DNA of 64,000 nt from Prochilodus magdalenae (Eukaryota; Chordata; Actinopteri; Characiformes; Prochilodontidae), in contig JAMWET010003105.1 in assembly GCA_024036415.1 (NCBI GenBank), positions 186,001 to 250,000 of the forward strand, written 5' to 3'. Each line of letters begins with the position of its first letter. Position 1 is the stretch's first letter. Positions 1 to 49,967 of the stretch are shown here, piece by piece. The notes under the pieces are model-generated. The model was given only the letters and a program-made list of their open reading frames with translations. It was not told the origin of the DNA and did no database searches. The position numbers and the translations under genes are program-made.

Positions 1-260
1 GTGACCACTAGTGCCTGTTCTGCTGTGTTCAGTTCAGTTCAGTTCAGACTGTTGGCTGAGACACCCACACACACACACCACCGAACGAAGGCCCGAGGTT
101 ATAAGATCTATCGACAATCTTCACTGCTAAAAGTGTTTCTTCTGCTTTTTAGCACTACAGATCTGTTCTCAAATCTTCGCACTGGCAATTCCTGATAGAA
201 AGATTAATGTGAACAAACAAACAAAAAAAACAATAAAATGGACTGAAATGATGTGAGTCT
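1..260 (+). other. Possible 3' UTR end of a convergent plus-strand gene (cd99l2 by synteny)
   Basis: No recognisable coding sequence is visible. An AATAAA signal lies at 232-237, followed by a GT-rich and then T-rich stretch (about 253-280), the usual make-up of a vertebrate cleavage site. In human Xq28, CD99L2 is transcribed toward MTMR1 and is the expected neighbour. The assignment rests on synteny and on the poly(A) signal only; the open frame at 1-195 is not convincing as protein. Confidence 0.3.
232..237 (+). terminator. Plus-strand poly(A) signal AATAAA
   Basis: A canonical hexamer is followed within about 20-40 nt by T/GT-rich sequence. It would end a plus-strand transcript entering from outside the window, about 55 nt from the opposing mtmr1 signal. 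Confidence 0.4.
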
Positions 261-269
261 TTGATGCAG

Positions 270-1930
270 TTTTTTTTTTTGTTGGGTTTTGCTTTATTTT
301 TTTTTCACTGGAATGTCAGAAGTTGTTTAAAACGTGGCTATAAGGCATGGCACATTCTTAACTATGGGTAAACAGGAAATGTGATAATATACATTTTAGG
401 GTGTATAAGCAGGGTGTAAAATCATGATGGGTAACCAGTAAGAAATGAGTGAATAACATTAAAAGTGGTATACACAAAGAATAACCGGCCACAAGTGCAA
501 CAATGGTGTAGGTGGCGCTCTAATTTTGAATGGGCAGTCTCAGTAAATGCTCTGGAAGCATGACTGGTAGACAAGATTTTAGAAAGGCATCTAGCTTTTC
601 TTAATGCTTACCATTCAGCCCAGTAATGCACCTTGAGCTTCACTGCAAATTATTGTCACTGTTGGAACAAAATCTTCCTTTTTCTTTTTTGTTGGTTACA
701 GCATTAAAAAAGACCAGCAGCCCTTTATATTGTCTGAACATTTGATGATTAACAGACGTATAGAAGTTATCTGAATTTTTTTTTTTTTTAAGTTACAAGG
801 TTTGTACCAACATTGATAATATTATTACTCCCCTTCCCTCTTCATATGTGCATGCTCTTTTCACATGTAACACTGGTTTTCCTATTTCTGCCAGACACTG
901 CTCACCTCATGAGGAGCTTTTTTGTTTTGTGACAGTGTCTCTGTGGTCACCAGCTAGAAAGCATGCAACTGGTGTGAACAGCATAGTTCTGGATCATGTT
1001 AACTGAAGACATGTTCTGGAGCTGTCTGCTGCACTGGGTCCACATACACAAAATGTAGAATATAAAAAAACGAGTAAATTTCGAAGAACAGCAACATTTT
1101 AAAGTACCTTCAGTTCAACCCATACACACTGCACAGACAATCCACAGTAGATGGTGTATTATAGCAATGTTCCATGTAACAACTGTGACGTCCATGGCTA
1201 TAGAAACAACAGTGGTGACCGTTTCCCCAAAAGAGAGAGAGAAAAACAGACAAACAAAAAAAAACACTGATACAAGGATGGCCTCGTGCAGAGCAATACA
1301 CAATTCACATTCAGCTTCTTCATACTATCAAACTACAAAGTCTCTTCATCAGTGCTCCCCTCTACAGTATTACCAATGAGAACAGTAGCCTTATTAAAAT
1401 ACTACAGTATCTACCAAACGTCAGTGTAATGACAAAACAAAACAGACTTAAAATGGAAAACAATAAAAGCAATCAAATATAAAAGTGGCAGAAATGATTC
1501 CCTTTAAAAACATTACACACAACTGAATAAGACTTCAAGTAACTGATAACAGCTTACTAATGTTACAACACCAAACGGATCGGTTGGCACAAGGAGGCAG
1601 CTGTGGGATGGCGAGTAAAGGCAGATAGAAGAATAAATCAATGGATAGAACACTGTTTTAGTCAAGTGAAGTACAAATATATTAATTTGTTCATATTTAC
1701 AGTTCCAATATTAGATAATAAACATCATGAGCCAGATATTGATTATTACAGAATGCAAAGAAACATGATGAGATCTTTTTCACAGTTTATAAAAGGCTCT
1801 GAAACATTAAAAATCTGAAGCTACAGTGACTTTAAAAAAACCTTGTGCACTTACTGCTCCTGCTTCAGTGCGTCCTGGTGGATAAGTGCTTGTGTGTGTG
1901 TGTGTGTGTGTATGTGTGGTGTATACATAT
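270..1930 (-). other. mtmr1: mtmr1 3' UTR
   Basis: Sequence between the mtmr1 stop codon and the first minus-strand AATAAA. It is A/T-rich with homopolymer runs (T run near 777-790 and A runs near 1258) and a (GT)n run at 1889-1911 just after the stop. It has no coding potential and no obvious transposon. Confidence 0.5.
293..298 (-). terminator. mtmr1: mtmr1 poly(A) signal AATAAA (minus strand)
   Basis: The plus strand reads TTTATT. I saw no other AATAAA on the minus strand between the mtmr1 stop codon (1931) and here, so this is the most likely end of the transcript. It implies a 3' UTR of about 1.65 kb with cleavage near 265-285. Confidence 0.55.
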
Positions 1931-20925
<18,995 letters not shown>

Positions 20926-21150
20926 TTCCCCGCTCCGTCTCCCCTCGGCAGTCCGGCTTAGCTGAGTGTTTAGTGAGCGGAGAGACGTGCTGCTCGTCAC
21001 TGTGAGGATGCCATGGCCCTGTGCTCTTCCCCTCCCTCGGCCGGACGTCGTCACAGCTTCCTGTCGCTGCTGCTCTTCTGCTGAAGATAAACAGCTCTGT
21101 TTTCACTCAGCAGTGATGGGAGCTTCGATGCACTTTACAGAATCGATTCT
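20926..21150 (-). promoter_or_regulatory. mtmr1: mtmr1 5' UTR and promoter region
   Basis: GC- and CpG-rich stretch (with exon 1, about 20810-21070) in an otherwise A/T-rich landscape. No TATA box is evident. The transcription start cannot be placed; about 21000-21110 is likely. Confidence 0.55.
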
Positions 21151-21885
21151 TTCCCACGGCCAGTGTTACTGAATCAAGCGTCCGATTCAGTGATTCATTG
21201 ATTCACAAGGCACCGTTATCTGTGCGTTGATCTTCCAGCATGCGATCTTATGTCCAGCCTTTTGGCTTTATGTTTCCATTATACAACTATATCAACTGCA
21301 GCTTTAGTAGGCAGTCGGATAGAGCACAGTTTGGCAAGAACATGAAAGGAGCGAAATGTAAGATTACACAACCTGTCTAAAGGGTCGTTGTGAGTTCAGC
21401 ATAAATTTCACTCAGCAAGAGCGTCGCCAGTGGAGGAACACAAAGCCAGTGTTAACTCTCGATTTACTGCTCTTTTTGTCCCTCTGCTTTTGTGCATGGT
21501 TTGTTGCAAAGAGCGGTCGTTCTTCTTCATCCGCTCACGTGAGGACTGAAGCGAGACTCAGCCCCACAGTGACTCATTATCGCCTCTTCAGGCACAAAGT
21601 GGTATTACAGGACGGTGCGTGCATCAATAGACATATCTGGCGTAACGTCAAAACGTTTCCTCCCACTTCACCATTCTGTAATGTTTTACACTGTGTTTTA
21701 CACAGTGCTCATCTTAAATCAAATTTTATTATACAATTTTATACAATTTATTTTTTAATTAGTTTATACAATTTTTATAAACTGTAATTGCATTAAAACA
21801 TACTTTATATGCATGGGTGTGCTAATGCTAATGTTAGCGCTGCACAGTTACACACCTTGTTTATGTTAGAGTGGAAGAGTCTAAG

Positions 21886-22087
21886 CAGGGATGTCCAAAC
21901 TTATCCACAAAGGGCCTGTATGTGGCAGCAGGTTTTCTTCAAAACAAGCTGGAGCACACTTGTTGCTTGTCCCTGCTTGTTTATACAGCTCATCTCAGTC
22001 TTTAATCTGCTGATTAGATCTCCTGCTTTGCTGGAATGAAAACCTGCAGCCACATCAGCCCTTTGTGGACAGGGCTTGACACCTCTG
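21886..22087. mobile_element. hAT-like MITE
   Basis: 202 bp with terminal inverted repeats CAGGGATGTCC...CCACAAAGGGC and its reverse-complement partner CAGAGGTGTC...CCACAAAGGGC. The flanking 8-mers AGTCTAAG and GTCTAAAG look like a slightly decayed 8-bp target duplication, as expected for hAT. Confidence 0.7.
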
Positions 22088-22504
22088 GTCTAAAGGCTGA
22101 AGACAGATTACACCAGGTATCCAGCAGTCTGTTCTGTTTGAACACAACACACAGCGAACTGATAGCCCTCATTCTTTGCGTGTTAACTATTAATTAATAA
22201 ACAGTCTATACTGTGCTTTTGGAGGATCACAAAACAGAATATTACAGTTGCCTATGGATATTGTCTTATTTTAGATAGATACTGTAGAACGGTAGAGAGG
22301 GCAGGGCTGTAGTAATAAATAAATGTGCATAACTGTGCAAGGGGCTAAATGACTGAATTAACATGTGCATATATTGGTATTTAGGTAAAGTGGAGGGTCC
22401 AGGAGTGCAGATATACAGGATATACAGTAAAGTGTCCAGAGGGTCCAGGCTTTAAGATGTACAGAATATCCAGTATAGTGTAATAGTGCAAATATACCTC
22501 TGGT

Positions 22505-22923
22505 TTAAAAAGAGAATTTAGTCCTCAGCAGTCCTCTTCCCTCTTCCAGTCCCATTGGGAAGAGTTGAAGAGCCTCATGGCTCTCGGGGGAAAAAGGATC
22601 TCCTGGGTCTGTCTGTAGAGCAGCTCTGTGACAGTAACCTGCCTCTGAACCTGCTCCTTTGTCCATGATGATGGTGTGGAGTGGGTGCACCGCCCCTTTC
22701 TGTACGGGATGTCAGTGTTGTCTGACCAGTCCAACCCATCATCCAGGTGCAGTCCCAGATACCTGTAGGTCTTAACCATCTCTACCTCTACCTGCTTAAT
22801 AAAGACCGGCTGTGTGAGTGGTCTGGCCCTGCGAAAGTCCACCACCATATCTTTGGTCTTGGAAGTGTTCGGTAGCAGGTTGTTTCTATGGCACCATGCC
22901 ACAAGTATTATGTAATTAAGCAA
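22505..22923 (-). pseudogene. LINE reverse-transcriptase 3' fragment
   Basis: A minus-strand frame reads Trp-Cys-His-Arg-Asn-Asn-Leu-Leu-Pro-Asn-Thr-Ser-Lys-Thr-Lys-Asp-Met-Val-Val-Asp, then KTYRYLGLHLDDGLDWSDNT and later FPPRAMRLFNSS, the C-terminal RT and post-RT region of a non-LTR retrotransposon (Rex1/CR1/L2-like). Truncated at both ends, therefore dead. It lies between mtmr1 and mtm1. Confidence 0.75.
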
Positions 22924-23043
22924 TGGAACTGCAGTGTACCGTTACAGAGGACATCCACTTATTCCACCTAGAATATCACCAAAACATAATTAAATTAGCA
23001 AAGCTCAACCTCTTGCATACAACTGTATGTAATCTGTACATAA

Positions 23044-25720
23044 TTTATTAAAAGTTATATCCAGTTCATTGTATTTACCATTTTCAATGGTAAAAAACAA
23101 AAATGGCAAATATGTGAAAACATTCAACAAGGCAAACTTGAGCATCTGCATGCGACAGAAACCAACAAAATGCAAAAGGAGGATTTTCAAGAGGAGGAAG
23201 CCTTGGGAAGGAGGTACACCTGGATTTCAAAATGTAATTGTTGATACGTGAACATTCAGTGTGGTTTGATGTGAAATCAGAGAGAAATGTTCTGGCTCAG
23301 GATTCCTTTACAGTGGTGGTGACAGAAACCAGAGGCTCTGATGTCTAAAACACAAATACTGGCATTTTCATTCAAAACTGTTTATGAACCTTTACATGTA
23401 CTCAGAGTTGAGTATCATTGTAATATTGTTTTGCTCTATATGTATTTAAAAAAAGGCTCTTTAGCTTAATCTTCAGTAAAATTTAACCAGACATCATATT
23501 TAAAGGGATTTAAAGTAATATTCTACTTTAAGGAACTTTAAGGAGTTGGCCAGGTTTCACAGCTGAGCTTACCCCTCCTCACACAGACATGGTGAATAAG
23601 GGAGGTCATACTGAACTGCTGAGTTTGTGAGTGTCCCTCTCCTGCATGCAGTGCAGACTCCAACATCAGCTGAAAGAAAGAATCACCATTTACTAGGCAG
23701 CGAGCAGAGAGAGACCACACAGGGCATGTCGTCTTCATACGTGTGAAATCTTTAAATTAATTTAATCAGCATTATTTACAGAACAATAGGCGGCCATCAA
23801 ACAGTGGAGCATACATGAGGGAGAACAGAACACCAAACCAGATCCCAAAACATAAAAAAGAAAAAGGCCCAAAGGGCACAAACAAAGAGTGTCAGGTAAC
23901 AAAGCATCCACTACAGCCACCCCCCATCCAAAACAAAATGAGGAGAGGGGGAAGAAAAAAAAAGCGCAGAATTCCTTCACTCAGTCTCACACATGCACAC
24001 ACACATACACACAAAAGGGACTGAGAACAAAAATTCCCTAAAAAGTCCAAAAAAAAAAAAAAAAAGGTTCTGAGAGTTTCAGATCTCTGTCATAAAGCAA
24101 ATCTAAATGCCCTTTACGTTAAGAAATATATGATGTATGTCCACTAATTACCAACAGATCAACCAATCAAAACAGGTTTTCTTATTACTTTCCTTTGTAT
24201 AAAACTGTCAAATTTTACACTGAATAAAATAATTATATTTTACAACAATAGAACTTTCAACAGTAAAATAGGCTTTGTTGAGGTAATTACATAGTTATGG
24301 TACTTGTACAAAATAAAAAATAGATTTCCCCCCTTAAAAACACAACCAACAGCAAAGGGTTTGTGTTAGACGCAGTTTTTTTTTTCCATCTTCTTCTCAC
24401 AATATGGTTTAAACTTCATCTCCTCATTGAGGCCAAAGACTTCAAAAGGTAAGCTTTTCTGAGGCAGCATTAGTTATGGCACCGAGGTGCCCCAATGAGC
24501 TCGTCCCAGATCAGGTTAAGTCCAGTCTTATTGCCAGCCTTAATCAGTATTTGCAACAGGTAGAACTGACTTTGGAACAGCTCAAGAGGGCAGCTTCTCC
24601 CAACGGTTTTATCTTTAGCTTCAGCTCACAGGGACTACATGATCCCATCCATAGGAAGGGATACAAAGCGTGGCTGAAGTGTCCGTGGCGATTGTACTTC
24701 AATTAAAGAGGTAAACGGAAGCCATTGGTGCAAGGTGACTCGAGAGCGATCCTGTCAATCCAAAACAGAAAGCTAAAAGTAAATGATCCTTCATTGCCAC
24801 TGATGCCGCCTACAGAAAAAACAAACAAACAAACAAAGAAACAAAGAAACAAACAGTTTTGCTTATAAAATGTCTACTTGAGGTTAGAGAAAACCTCGGA
24901 CAGAGAAGGCACAGAACTGGTCTTTCTAGCCCCAAAACCCTGGTTCTGTTTGAGAAACGCATCCAAAGCATCTTTCAGGACATCTTCCTCCCAAACCATC
25001 AACATGTCTATTTTGAGCAGCCAATGTCCTGTATGCTTGAAACGTTAAAGCGCTAACTTATTCAAGACAAATGCTTTGTGGTCAGACACTCACTCACGTC
25101 ACAAATTTGACCAAGTGTTCGACATTGACAAGAGATTGCTTTTTTTTTTTTAGAGCCAGAAGGTCATAATCTCTGGTTTACACTGGATTGAGTGGACAAA
25201 ACACTGAGCAAAAGCCAACAGCTCTTCATAAACCAGACACGACTTCACTATTTCAGAAGGATGTTATGTTCATGAGTAATTAACCATGCAAAACATAGTG
25301 TCTCTCCCTTTTTATCATAATCAACCAGCTCGCTCCGGCCTAGGAACCTCCATACTGTGTTTCAAACCATCTCTGGACATTTACAATAGCCCGAACACAC
25401 ATACCAATACCTCCATTATACATCACATCCATCTACCTTACTTATGATCAATCATCTACCATTTAAGTGCATACAGTTTAGGAAGAGCTGGAGACTTTTG
25501 CCTGCAATATGTTCATTAGTACACATAAAAACATATCGCCGTCTTTTTAAGGCTTCACGTCACCCACAACTGACTTGCGCTATGAAGGCCGTAATGTGAC
25601 ATTATTGCATATCGCGTATTTTTCTGTTACTTGTTATCGTCAACGTTACTACTGTTTGTGTTACCATAGTTATTACTATTGCTATGTACAAACGTCCTGC
25701 GTCTTGGTGTGCCGGTGGCA
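23044..25720 (-). other. mtm1: mtm1 3' UTR and downstream sequence
   Basis: No minus-strand AATAAA was seen close to the stop. The nearest candidates are ATTAAA at 23766-23761 (3' UTR about 1.95 kb) and AATAAA at 23049-23044 (about 2.7 kb). The stretch is A/T-rich with an A run (24049-24065) and an AAAC/AAAG repeat (24819-24854); no ORF is convincing. Confidence 0.45.
23761..23766 (-). terminator. mtm1: Candidate mtm1 poly(A) signal ATTAAA
   Basis: Plus strand TTTAAT. It is the common variant hexamer; the canonical hexamer at 23044-23049 is the alternative. Confidence 0.3.
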
Positions 25721-44529
<18,809 letters not shown>

Positions 44530-44552
44530 CGCTGGGTCTGCTGCTTCCACCA

Positions 44553-44999
44553 CTGCGGCAACAAAGACAGGAATAAAAACACTGAATAATAACCGCAGAC
44601 GTATGAATGAAGAAAAACGTCAAGACAGGAGAAACTAAAACACACCACAGCATTACTTGCAAATAAGCAAACAAAGTCTAAAGTCCAAAAAAAAGTTCCA
44701 CCACTCACCAACCCCCTCACCAACACTTCCCAAAAAAAACATAACAGCCACGCATACTAATCTTCAGATCTCAAATTAATGGAAAGTACCACACTTACTG
44801 GTCACTGACTAGGAATGAGAGCAGGGTGGTGGGGGCCAAGTAGGTTAGATTTGCATGAGTGACAAACTCAACTGGCCAGTTTTAGGCTCCTTTTCTGCAC
44901 AGCAGTGCTGTACTTTGGTGGTGAAGTTCACTTCCGACATTTAAATTACTAGCAATCCTTATAAAGCAATTGTGTAACTAAAATAAAGCAAAATAAAAC

Positions 45000-45036
<37 letters not shown>

Positions 45037-46914
45037 TCTACTGTTATTACTATTTTTATTGTTACGACTATTATTACTATTATTTGATGCACCAATACCA
45101 TTTTTTCCTCTTTCAATAACTAATCCATAAATAGGCCAATACCAAGTACCAATGACACTCTAACTAACCTACAAGTTCTATAATGAATACAGTCGCATTT
45201 TATAATACAGAATTTGGTGAAAAGCTATGCTCTGTGTTACATATAAAATATACTTTATTTTTGCATTGTCTATTTAGCATTTAGTAATATATGGGTAAAA
45301 ATAAGAACTAAAGTAAACGTAAAATAACTTTGTGCTAAACAGTTAAAAACAAAACTGAATAATACATAAATACACCTTTAGTGTGTACATGTAGGCACCA
45401 AGCACCTTCTCTCAAGCCATACATGTGACTCATTCACTCGCACTTACATCTCAGAGCGTCATACTCGGTCAAAGTCTAGCAAACACACTGCCACTCAAGC
45501 TGTCAGCAGCAGCAGCTTCCAACACTTTTCCCTCTTAGTTAAAGCAACAGGCCGGGAAATACTACTAGTGAGCGACACTGCTGACCAACAGAGGTGCACC
45601 ACATGTGGAACTAGTCGACACAGTCTGGTTTGATATTAACTTAGGCTACACAGTGCCAAATGAGTGATTACTGAAACACGCTGGGATCAGCTGTTCAGGT
45701 TACTTAATATAAGAGTCCAGACGTGTAATTTACTGTTTGACACTCGCATACATAAGAATACGCTTGGGGTTTGGTTGGGCAAGGTAAGGGTCTCTTTAGT
45801 CACCTAGGGTCCCTGAATGTTCTGAACTATCCCTACTGTAAGAAACCAATGACTGTTCTCAATCGGGCTTTTCTGAAGAGCCCACCCGGCTCTCTGGCAG
45901 AGTGCAGTGTTCACCTACACACAACAACTTAGACCTTATCCTAACACTTAGTCTGAAGTTACCACTTGTTCTAAATTTAGCCCCAATGTCTGTAATTAAC
46001 TGCAGGCGAGGAGACTGAACACGAGCACTGCTCATTCAGCTCCCATCCCTCATATTAAAAAGACCACTCCTGGCAGCGGACTGCTAATGTACAGAAAGTG
46101 GAACTCATACAAACCCAGACCAGCAGTGGTCTCTCACAAGCTATTTATATAGATGACGGAAAGGGGGAGGGTATGACATCAATTGTCAGAGCTGTGCAGT
46201 CAGACCTCAGACAGGCTAAGGTTACATTACTCCACCCGAAGATCAAAATCACACCACTATTTGTTTTTTCACAAAAACACAGAAGCTGGCGAACAGAACC
46301 AGCAAAACAAGTTCAGATTAAGTGTATAAAAGAGCAATTAAAGCACAGCACCTCTACTCTGTCCAGTAAAACCTCTTCTGCTTTAACGCATCAACATATT
46401 AAACTGACGCAACTGCAAATTAATCCATTAAAGTCAAACTTTCGATCTTTCCTCTGGACCAAGTGTAACGAGAAGCAGGTAAGTGAATGTTAGCAAGCTA
46501 GCTAAACACTTTCTTCAGCTAACTTGTGTGATGAGAGGAAAACCGAGTCGGGCTCAATTTAAACAATTTAAATGACACTAAAGCCTCACCTTCCCTCTCA
46601 GTACGGAATATCGATATTTCAATGTGAAAACCAGCTCCATACAACTGCCAAAACTGAACTTTTATAACTTGTTTGTGCTCCGTCAGCAGAGTTAGCAGCG
46701 CGCTAGCAGGCTAAAGACACCCAGCACACACTGACACACAACACAGGCACTCAGTATGGGACCAGGAAACAGGGCCTGTCTCCACCGCTGCTCTGGAGTG
46801 GCGAAGGTAAGCTAGACTGCAGTCTCAGCGGACAAAAGCACGACCCCGGGGCTCGTATAAAAGCCCGAACAGTCGCAAGCGAGCATGAATTTCGCTGTAA
46901 AAGCCTGTACTCAC
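44553..46914 (-). other. mtm1: mtm1 intron 1
   Basis: 2.4 kb with an ATT trinucleotide repeat (45001-45037). No other feature was recognised. Confidence 0.8.
45001..45037. repeat. (ATT)n microsatellite
   Basis: Twelve units. Confidence 0.95.
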
Positions 46915-46985
46915 CCTGTTAGTGCGACTCTCCGCTCCTCAAACCCACAGTGTTTTCAGCACCGCCGCAGGAAGCGCTCCGCCAC
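46915..46985 (-). other. mtm1: mtm1 exon 1 (non-coding 5' UTR)
   Basis: The strong donor AACAGG|GTGAGT fixes the left edge at 46915. The exon has no ATG, as in human MTM1, whose first exon is also untranslated. The right edge (transcription start) is an estimate. Confidence 0.7.
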
Positions 46986-47045
46986 GGTCACGTGACAGCG
47001 GAGCGCGCACTGATTGGCCGGTTCTCACATCGTTCACTCCTGCGG
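46960..47045 (-). promoter_or_regulatory. mtm1: mtm1 promoter with E-box and CCAAT box
   Basis: CpG-rich. It contains the 10-bp palindrome GTCACGTGAC (46987-46996), identical to the consensus of the TFEB/TFE3 and USF E-box (CLEAR type), and an inverted CCAAT box (ATTGG at 47013-47017) about 25 bp further upstream. A GGAA core (ETS-like) lies near 46970. No TATA box. Confidence 0.65.
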
Positions 47046-47261
47046 TTTAAAAGACTTTGGGCTGGTTTAAACCTAGTCCTGATCTACGCTCTCCTTTCAA
47101 CGAACAAATAAATCTGTCCTTTTAAATTTAATAATTGATTAAACTTATAAAAATAAATAAATAAACAAAATAATTTTTCATGTGCAATGTGTCAAAATAA
47201 TTGAGCTCTTACAGTAAATGCTTCATGTGTAATACCTTCTGTACTAAGTGCCACAGAACCT

Positions 47262-48215
47262 TCAGGAACATAGATCTATTAGGGTCATAGCCCTGTTAGT
47301 GTTATAGACCTGGTAGGACTAAAGAGCTTGTAGTGACATGGACCTATAAGTATAGTAGAGCCATTAGGGCCTATGACCTTATGGTGCCATAGGATTGTTA
47401 GGACCATAGACCAGTTAGGGTCACCGAACTATTGGTGTCATAGACGTTATAGCAAAATAGACTTATTAGTGTCATAGAACCATCAGGACTAAAGGCCAGT
47501 TAGGGTCAACAAACTTTTGGTGTTATAGATGTATTAGCAAAATATACCTATTAGTGTTATAGAACTATAGTACCATGGACATGGAGTTAGTTTCCTTGTG
47601 TCTTAGGCCTACTGGCAAAATAAACCTAAGTAACGGTTAGTATGTTGGTGTCACCTCTGTGAAGTTTCCAGGTGGGCTGCAGGCTACTGATTGGTCAGAG
47701 AGGATCAATGAGAGTGAGGAGCTGCTTTTCCATCCTGGAAGTAATTCCCAATTTGAAATGTTTTCAGCAATTTTGTCCAGCTGTATTGAGGAGGGTTACT
47801 GTATCTACAGTGGAAAACAAAGTAGCTGGTGCCAAAGTGAAAAAGCTGCTTAAGAACCATTAAGTCTATAGACCTATTAGTGTCATAGACGTGTTGGTGT
47901 CATAGGTGCTATAGACCCGTTAGCATCCTAGACCAATTAAGGCCATATATCAGTTAGCCCTATAAATCTATTGGTGCCATAGACCTATTAGTGTCATAGA
48001 ACTGTTAACAGTATGTACCAGTTAGTGTCATATGCAGTATATCTGGCACTATAAACATGTTGCATAGAAAAACCTAGTGCATAGACGAGTGCCATGCTGT
48101 TTACTCTTCTTCATAAATGTTAGTGCCATACACATATCAGTGCCGCTGTTTGCACCACATACCAATAAACACCATAATCAGATCTACTAGTGCCATAAGA
48201 GCTGGTAGAACAAAA
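47262..48215. repeat. Degenerate short tandem repeat field (TAGACCTATTAGTGTCA-like)
   Basis: Dozens of imperfect copies of a roughly 17-25 nt phrase around CATAGACCTATTAGTGTCAT, for example at 47452-47477 and 47979-48005. It is interrupted by a 220-bp insert of other sequence (about 47641-47861). Strongly diverged, hence an old minisatellite. Confidence 0.8.
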
Positions 48216-49967
48216 CAGTGCTATGGTAATATTTTATTATTTATATTATGATGAATTAGAACAGTTGAATATAGAAAATGACTTGACTACCATTTAAGTA
48301 TGCTGGTGGCAGCCAAGCACACAGAGCTTGTCTAACTGCCCAGACATCACAGCATAACTGTGCTAGTTGAGATCTTTGGATGGGAGCCAGCTGGTTACCA
48401 TTAAAGCCCTTTACACACAGCAAATCCTTGTAAGTGCCTAGTGTACACCATGGGATCTATAGCATAGGGTAGAGAGAGTATACCACATTAACACACATGC
48501 ATTAGTACACGTGTTCAGAGAGTGGTTGGAATGGTATTACAGTCAGTGAGCTTGTCTCACAGAGTGTAACTTAGGAGATAATACATAGTGATGGTGGGTT
48601 GCACATAGCTGCTCCTCAAAACTGTGTCTGGTCAAAGAAGTACTTTGTACTTCCTAAAAAAAAAAAACAAGACCCAGGCAACACCCCGAGGCTGGTACTT
48701 TCTCCAGTTCGCTGGTACTTTCCAAAGAACACTTTAGCTCATTGTGATCTTGAGCATAAAAAAGATACCCAATGCACAAAATCATATGATCGTTTTGGGT
48801 GGTGTTACAGGGCTGGGTCATTATCATCACTTCCTCTCTTAGCCATAGCATAACAAAAGGAACAAACAGCGCTGACTTTTTTTAACACCTTTGAGCTCAG
48901 TAAATGCATTATGCCTGTAAATTACAGTAGATTTCTTCTTTCACAGTTATTTTTGTGACTGGTTTTTGTAACCTTTGAATGTGTGGGAACAAACACAGGT
49001 GCAGCACACTTAACACCAGGCAATGTAGAAGCAAAACCACACTTTTGGCCTCAAAATGAAACAGACAGAGCCGTCAAACACAGAACTGAGACACACGAGA
49101 GCAGTCAAAAGCATGCTGCTGTACGGGAAGCTCTCATTAACTGTCAGTTCCTGTGCACTTCCTATGTGTTCTATTAAAAATAAAAATAATGATCTATTTA
49201 CATACACGAAACCAACCCATGCAGAGATCGGGTAAACAGAACTCAGAGGAGACATAAATAGTAAGTTCCATTCAATTGTGGTAGAAGATTATGTATCCTA
49301 TTATTGTCCTTTATACAGTGCATGGACCATACAACATTGATTCGCAATGGATAAATGAGAACAATGAGGTGGCAAATGAAGATGATGGGGTTGTATTAGG
49401 TGGGCTGCTATGTAAGAATCAGCCATGTCTGGCCACATGACTCTACTCTCCTTAGCTTTCTATTAGAAGTGGCACATTAAATGAAGTGAATATTATAACT
49501 TGATGAACATATTATGGCATGAACAAGACCTTTTGATACTCATGATAGCAGCTATGGCGCTTGCTGCAGTGCTTACCCTTCAGAGCCGTACAATCCTTTT
49601 TGTATTACCTGGAGTGCTAGCTTATGGAATAGTGATCTAACATGTACAGAGCACAGATTAGTAGAGAAGCGTCTGCCAGCTACCAGGCTGCTTCTGCTTT
49701 CTGTAGCCTTATTGGAGGCTCATTGTAAACCACAGACCAAAGTGTCAATGCTATTTTAACGCAGGCCTCTGAGGAACTGATAAGATGTTGCTGTTGGGTC
49801 AACACTTATTTTGAGATAAATGACAGAGAGAACAATAATCATATAGAGTCCCCATTATCTTGAATGAAAAGAAATGACCATAAAACACATGAAAATAATG
49901 TTTGAAAAATAGCACTTCGGCTAACTAGGGCAAGGGCCACAAGAGTGTGCTGTACACATAATCATCC

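Larger units (their letters stand above)
21151..23043. other. Intergenic region between mtmr1 promoter and mtm1 3' end
   Basis: Apart from a hAT-like element (21886-22087) and a LINE fragment (22505-22923), no gene or conserved feature was recognised. Confidence 0.7.

Noticed and set aside
1..195. 64-codon plus-strand ORF at the left edge as a gene
   Set aside because: It begins with GTG at the window edge, contains a CA repeat and has no family resemblance; 3' UTR is more likely.
47641..47863. 64-codon ORF in the insert within the repeat field
   Set aside because: No domain recognised and no start context or splice evidence; more likely a decayed repeat or unique sequence.
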